The notes under the pieces were generated by a model. That model did not search any database. It saw only the letters and a list, made by a program, of their open reading frames with translations, and was not told the origin of the DNA. Below are positions 60,152-64,000 of a stretch of DNA of 64,000 nt, one piece after another. Both the position numbers and the translations under genes were made by a program. Origin of the DNA: an uncultured Victivallis sp. (GTDB lineage Bacteria; Verrucomicrobiota; Lentisphaeria; Victivallales; Victivallaceae); contig NZ_CALXSK010000015.1 of NCBI RefSeq assembly GCF_944391105.1, positions 1 to 64,000 on the forward strand, read 5' to 3'. Every line of letters begins with the position of its first letter. Position 1 is the stretch's first letter.

Positions 60152-60180
60152 TTGCATATCGCGCAAACCGGAGTTATATT
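60152..60180 (+). promoter_or_regulatory. Promoter of the 2-hydroxyacid dehydrogenase
   Basis: TTGCAT (60152-60157), 17 bp, TATATT (60175-60180), only 6 nt after the upstream stop. A strong GGGGAGGAGG site precedes the ATG at 60210. Confidence 0.75.
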
Positions 60181-60209
60181 ACGTCAACACCAATGGGGAG
60201 GAGGTTAAG

Positions 60210-61256
60210 ATGAAACCAGTCAAAGTTGCATTTTTCGACACGAAACCCTATGACCGCAAATCGTTTGACGAGGCGAACCGGAATTTCGGATTCGAACTCA
60301 CCTACTTCGAGGCGCGATTGAATCCCGCCTCTGCAAAGATGGCCGCCGGCTTCGACGTCGTCTGCGCCTTCGTGAACGACGACATCGGCAGAGAGACAAT
60401 CAAGGTTCTCGTCGAAGAGAAGGTCCAGATGATCGCCATGCGCTGCGCCGGCTACAACAACGTCGATCTCGCCGCCGCTTACGGGAAGATGGTGGTCGTC
60501 CGCGTTCCGGGCTACTCGCCCTACGCCGTCGCGGAGTATGCGCTCGCGATGTACATGACGCTGAACCGTTCGCTGCACCGCGCCTACAACCGCGTGCGGG
60601 AAAACAACTTTTCGATCAACGGCCTCATCGGCTCCGATCTGCGAGGCAAGACCGTCGGCATCATCGGAACCGGAAAAATCGGGCTCGTGTTCGCGGAGGT
60701 TCTGCAGGGATACGGCGTGCGGATTCTCGCATATGACATGTATCCGAACAAAGCCGCCGCGGAGAAGCTCCACATCGAGTACGTACCGCTCGAAACGCTC
60801 TACCGCGAATCCGACGTGATCTCGCTGCACTGCCCGCTGACCCGCGAAAACGTTCACATGATCAACCGCGAAGCGATCGCCATGATGAAACCGGGAGTTT
60901 ACATCATCAACACGAGCCGCGGCAAGCTGATCGACACCGCTGCGCTCATCGAAGCGCTCAAGCACGGCAAGATCGGCGGAGCCTGCCTCGACGTCTACGA
61001 GGAGGAGGGAGACTACTTCTTCGAGGACCGCTCGGACGGGCCGATCATCGATGATGTGCTCGCGCGGCTGCTGACATTCCCGAACGTGCTCGTCACATCG
61101 CACCAGGCGTTCTTTACGCGCGAGGCGGTCCGGAACATTGCGAACGTCACGCTCGAAAACATCCGCGACTATTTCGAGAAGAACGAACTCCCGAACGGCA
61201 TCTGCCAGATGTGTGACGGCAGTATGGGCTGTCAGGGGAAACCGTGCGGGAAATAA
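60210..61256 (+). CDS. D-2-hydroxyacid dehydrogenase (D-lactate type) with Cys-rich tail
   Basis: 348 residues. VGIIGTGKIGLVFAEVL (GTGKIG at 153-158) is the NAD site. ALAMYMTLNRSLHRAYNRVR and SLHCPLTRENVHMINREAI, with NTSRGKLIDTAALIEALKHG, then GACLDVYEEEGDYFFEDRS and the catalytic HQAFFTREA follow the LdhA/VanH branch, which reduces pyruvate to D-lactate. The final 17 residues add four cysteines (C332, C335, C341, C346) in a C-x2-C-x5-C-x4-C pattern not needed for the fold; this could bind zinc or an iron-sulfur cluster, or act as a redox switch. Monocistronic with a strong promoter, as expected for a fermentation enzyme. Confidence 0.87.
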   Translation: MKPVKVAFFDTKPYDRKSFDEANRNFGFELTYFEARLNPASAKMAAGFDVVCAFVNDDIGRETIKVLVEEKVQMIAMRCAGYNNVDLAAAYGKMVVVRVPGYSPYAVAEYALAMYMTLNRSLHRAYNRVRENNFSINGLIGSDLRGKTVGIIGTGKIGLVFAEVLQGYGVRILAYDMYPNKAAAEKLHIEYVPLETLYRESDVISLHCPLTRENVHMINREAIAMMKPGVYIINTSRGKLIDTAALIEALKHGKIGGACLDVYEEEGDYFFEDRSDGPIIDDVLARLLTFPNVLVTSHQAFFTREAVRNIANVTLENIRDYFEKNELPNGICQMCDGSMGCQGKPCGK

Positions 61257-61336
61257 TCCGGTTTCGCCGGATCCCGGGCAAAAAAAACAGACGAATCCTT
61301 CCGGGCAACGGTGCAGGTCACCGGCTGCCCGTTTTT

Positions 61337-62470
61337 CTACTTCTTCCGGACGAGGCGGATCAGGGCGATCTCCGACGGCACGCCGAGACGGACCGGGAAT
61401 CCATTCCAGATGCCCGCCCCATTCGTGACAAAGAGCGTCATTCCGCCGACCCGGTAGGAGCCGGAGACGAATCCACGGTTGAACCTCGCGATGAAACGGT
61501 CCACTCCCGCGATCATTCCGCCATGCGTGTGTCCCGAAAGCATGAGTGCGACACCCTGTTCCGACGCCTCAAAGGCAAGTTCCGGCCGATGCGCGACGAG
61601 GATTCTGAGGGCTTCCCGCGGGGCACCGGCGAACGCTTTACCCACCTCCGGCGTTTCGAGTCCGAACCGTGCGGCCGCGGGGTCGGTCACGCCAGCTAGA
61701 ACGATGTTGTCCGGCAGAACCCGGTGCGCATTCTCCAGAAGTTCGATGCCGAGCGCCGCCAGAAAATTCGACCACTCGACATAGCCGGAGTAATATTCGT
61801 GATTGCCGGGCACGCCGAATACGCCGTACGGCGCAGCAAGTTCCCGGAGCGGAAGAAGTTCCGCCCCACACCCCTCGACCGTTCCGTCGACGAAATCTCC
61901 GGCCAGCACAATGAGATCGGGTTCCGCCGCGTTGGTTCGTTCGACCATACCGCGAACGCGATCCGCCCGCGTGAGGCTGTCGGCGTGGATATCCGCCAGC
62001 AGGGCGATCGTCATGCCATCGGCCTCTTCCGGCAGATTCGGAATCGAAATCGTGATCTCACGGACCTCCGGGACGGCGGTCCCCGCGTGAATTCCCACCA
62101 CAGCCAGCACGCAGGAGACCGCAAGCAGTCCGAGGTTCACACGGTTGCCGAGAAGCCGGAATCCCGCCGTCGGCTTCCGCCTCCGGCAGAGCATCACCAG
62201 GCAGATTCCGCCGCGCACCAGATCAGCCGCCAGAAGCAGGAAGAAGAAGAGAAACAGCACCGCGAACAACCACGCAGCGGCGACAAGCAGCGGAACCGGC
62301 AGCTCCGGAGCGAAAAAACGCGGACCACCGAACCAGTGCAGAATATGAAACTTGAATGCCGTCAACACGACCGGCACGGAGAGCCCGATCTTCCAGCCCC
62401 AGTGGAGCCGCAGCGGCAGCACCGCCCGTCCGATCACATATCCGGCCAGAAGAATCCCGAAAATCAGCAT
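61337..62470 (-). CDS. Multi-pass membrane metallophosphoesterase
   Basis: 377 residues from the ATG at 62470, with AAGGAGG upstream; the frame is open 54 codons further without a ribosome site. Four membrane helices precede the domain (FGILLAGYVIGRAVL, SVPVVLTAFKFHIL, VAAAWLFAVLFLFFFLLLAA, LGLLAVSCVLAVVGIHAG). The calcineurin-like motifs are complete: LADIHAD, AGDFVDG, GNHEYY, LVAHRP and SGHTHGG. This membrane arrangement is common in YkuE-like proteins; the active site lies outside the cytoplasm. The substrate is unknown. Single gene. Confidence 0.85.
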   Translation of the reverse strand: MLIFGILLAGYVIGRAVLPLRLHWGWKIGLSVPVVLTAFKFHILHWFGGPRFFAPELPVPLLVAAAWLFAVLFLFFFLLLAADLVRGGICLVMLCRRRKPTAGFRLLGNRVNLGLLAVSCVLAVVGIHAGTAVPEVREITISIPNLPEEADGMTIALLADIHADSLTRADRVRGMVERTNAAEPDLIVLAGDFVDGTVEGCGAELLPLRELAAPYGVFGVPGNHEYYSGYVEWSNFLAALGIELLENAHRVLPDNIVLAGVTDPAAARFGLETPEVGKAFAGAPREALRILVAHRPELAFEASEQGVALMLSGHTHGGMIAGVDRFIARFNRGFVSGSYRVGGMTLFVTNGAGIWNGFPVRLGVPSEIALIRLVRKK

Positions 62471-62638
62471 GAACCTCTTCTCCTCCTTTCCGGCAACCGG
62501 GACAATAAGATAGCATCGGAATGAAAGATTGCAAACCCGGTTGTGCCGGAACAGAGACGTCCGCTCCCTCCGGAATCGATGCGGAAAGGGGACCGTGCAT
62601 TCCGCCGGGGCAGCCGCAGGCCCCGCAGACACCGAGTC

Positions 62639-64000
62639 TCACACCGGAACGATTTCGAACCGCTCCACGTCCACCAGGCCGCGGTCGGTGACGCGCAGAA
62701 ATGGAATCACCGGCAGCGGCAGAAACGAGAGCGTCTGAAACGGCGAAGCGAGCCTGCATCCGAGCACCTCCGCCGAACGGTGGATCCGTTTCAGCTGCGT
62801 CCCGACGGTTTCGAAGTCGGAGCAGGAGAGCAACCCGCCCAGCGGCAACGGCAGAACATCGAGCACGTCGCCGTCGGCCGCCACAGCGAAACCTCCGCCG
62901 CTTTCGCGCAGCGCATTCACCGCCAGAGCCATATCGGAATCCGAAACGCCGACCACACAGAGGTTGTGGCTGTCGTGCCCGACGCTCGAAGCGATGGCGC
63001 CGCGCCACAATCCGAAACCATGTACGAATCCGATGCCGACGTTGCCGTTCTTCCCGTGCCGCTCAAGCACGGCGACCTTGGCGACGTCACGCTCCGGATC
63101 GCACCGCTTTTCACGACCGTCGAACGGAAGTCTCATCTCGAGGCGATCCGTGATGAGCGACCCCTCCCGGATGCCGATGACAAAAGTCTCCGCCCGAGTG
63201 GAACCGACCCGGAACGATTCCGCCGCAGCCGCGGGGCAGCGGATCGAATGCAGAAACGCCGAAAAATCCGGTTCCTCCCCGCGCGATGCGAAAAGCGCTT
63301 CGTTCACGAGCCGCCCGTTTTTCCACACAGCCTCGATCCGGCACTCGTCCAGCTTCGAAAGCAGCACGATGTCCGCCCGCATTCCCGGCGCGATGAGTCC
63401 GCGGTCGTTCAGGCCGAAATGGCGCGCGGGGGACCAGCAGGCCGTCCGGTAGACCGCGAGCGGATCTGCTCCGGATGCGATCGCCCGGGCGATCATCCGG
63501 TCGATATGTCCGTCCTCTTCGATATCCAGGACGTTGCGGTCGTCGGTGCAGAAACAGAGAAAGGGAGAATTCCGAACCGTCACGAGCGGCAGGAGCAACT
63601 CCAGGTCGTGGGCGACGGAGCCTTCGCGAATGAGGATCTGCATGCCGAGCCGGAGTTTCTCTTCCGCCTCGGCGAGAGAACCGCTCTCGTGGCAGTTGCG
63701 CAGCCCGGCGGCAATGGCGGCATTGAGCGCCTTGCCGGAGAGCATCGGGCAATGACCGTCGATCCGCCCCGGGAACAGCGCAATTTTTTCGAGGACATCC
63801 CGGTCGCCGGCGAGAAGTCCGGGGATGTTCATCATCTCGCCGAGACCGCAGGAAAGCGGCTCGGAGACATAGCGGCGAATCTCTTCCGCGTCGAGCACCG
63901 CGCCGGAAGTTTCAAGCGGAGTGGCCGGCACGCAGGAGCTGATCTGCACGCGCAGATCCATGCACATGCGTCGTGCCGAGTCGAGAAAATAGTCGATTGC
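62639..64000 (-). CDS. ade: Adenine deaminase, 5' end beyond the window
   Basis: The reading frame is open to the right edge, so the N-terminal part (with the first metal histidines) lies outside; 453 residues are visible. The first visible residues (AIDYFLDSARRMCMDL) are mid-domain. QISSCVPATPLETSGAVLDA, GLGEMMNIPGLLAGD, GRIDGHCPMLSGKALNAAI, CTDDRN and ACWSPARHFGLNDRGLIAPG are adenine deaminase (amidohydrolase superfamily) signatures, and the C-terminal adenine_deam_C part follows (GFGLWRGAIASSVGHDSHNL, GGGFAVAADGDVLDVLPLPL). It converts adenine to hypoxanthine and ammonia using two metal ions. Confidence 0.92.
   Translation of the reverse strand, partial: AIDYFLDSARRMCMDLRVQISSCVPATPLETSGAVLDAEEIRRYVSEPLSCGLGEMMNIPGLLAGDRDVLEKIALFPGRIDGHCPMLSGKALNAAIAAGLRNCHESGSLAEAEEKLRLGMQILIREGSVAHDLELLLPLVTVRNSPFLCFCTDDRNVLDIEEDGHIDRMIARAIASGADPLAVYRTACWSPARHFGLNDRGLIAPGMRADIVLLSKLDECRIEAVWKNGRLVNEALFASRGEEPDFSAFLHSIRCPAAAAESFRVGSTRAETFVIGIREGSLITDRLEMRLPFDGREKRCDPERDVAKVAVLERHGKNGNVGIGFVHGFGLWRGAIASSVGHDSHNLCVVGVSDSDMALAVNALRESGGGFAVAADGDVLDVLPLPLGGLLSCSDFETVGTQLKRIHRSAEVLGCRLASPFQTLSFLPLPVIPFLRVTDRGLVDVERFEIVPV

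Noticed and set aside
1..64000. CRISPR arrays, tRNA or rRNA genes, intact insertion sequences, restriction or toxin systems
   Set aside because: Gaps between genes are short and none shows regular spaced repeats, a cloverleaf with CCA-proximal stem, terminal inverted repeats with a transposase, or recognisable defence domains.

Overview
The window looks like a chromosomal segment of a Lentisphaerota (Victivallis-type, PVC superphylum) gut or anaerobic carbohydrate degrader. Reasons: GC-rich genes separated by short AT-rich spacers; two short prepilin-like proteins whose N-termini read [20 protein letters not shown], a family greatly expanded in that phylum; GntR/LacI hybrid regulators beside secreted glycan-active proteins; and many glycoside hydrolase, lyase and esterase genes. 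The assignment is by family content only; there is no rRNA in the window to confirm it.

Layout. 1-3.4 kb (minus strand): a GntR/LacI regulator, a pseudopilin-like protein and a truncated pectate-lyase-like exported protein, then a small membrane protein. 3.5-6.7 kb: an oligogalacturonate-lyase-like propeller (PL22) and a large multi-pass membrane protein with a GspG-like tail. 6.7-17.1 kb: one translationally coupled run of GH130 enzyme, hypoxanthine-DNA glycosylase, RecC, RecB and RecD. 17-22 kb: an AraC regulator divergent from a six-hairpin glycosidase-like protein and an EamA transporter, then a CE15-type esterase. 22-29 kb: RecQ, 6-phosphofructokinase (opposite strand), and an exported protein-YgiQ radical SAM-metallophosphoesterase operon. 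29.2-33 kb: a second regulator-pseudopilin-secreted glycosidase cassette with the same order and spacing as the one at the left edge. 33-36.5 kb: two paralogous membrane-anchored proteins flanking a short signal peptidase I. 36.6-39.5 kb: a DctPQM TRAP transporter. 39.6-40.4 kb: rplM-rpsI. 40.7-46.4 kb: mnmE, a YdbH-like intermembrane protein, a YnbE-YdbL fusion lipoprotein and a YkgJ-type cysteine cluster protein. 46.4-46.8 kb: the decayed 3' end of a reverse transcriptase. 47-50.7 kb: SGNH hydrolase, PocR/AraC regulator, FAD oxidoreductase. 50.8-56.8 kb (minus): TolC-type channel, then def, a DUF1189-like membrane protein, a CDC123-like ATP-grasp protein and a GH36 alpha-galactosidase. 57-64 kb: a DUF3142-like protein and lipoprotein pair, a D-2-hydroxyacid dehydrogenase, a metallophosphoesterase and the 3' part of an adenine deaminase that runs off the window.

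How it fits together. The carbohydrate genes describe uptake and breakdown of plant or host polysaccharides (pectin fragments, glucuronoxylan esters, alpha-galactosides, beta-mannosides), feeding glycolysis (pfk) and fermentation (D-lactate-type dehydrogenase). Housekeeping DNA repair (RecBCD, RecQ, glycosylase), translation (S9, L13, Def, MnmE) and envelope assembly (YdbH system, TolC, LepB) are interleaved.

Most intergenic gaps contain a recognisable sigma70-like promoter of the form TTG(C/A)(A/T)(T/A), 16-17 bp, TATATT. In three cases (recQ, lepB, mnmE) the -10 box ends exactly 8 nt before the ATG, implying leaderless mRNAs. The most unusual items are the repeated regulator-pseudopilin-CAZyme cassette, the bacterial CDC123 homologue in an operon with peptide deformylase, and the YnbE-YdbL fusion. 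No tRNA, rRNA, CRISPR array or intact mobile element was seen.
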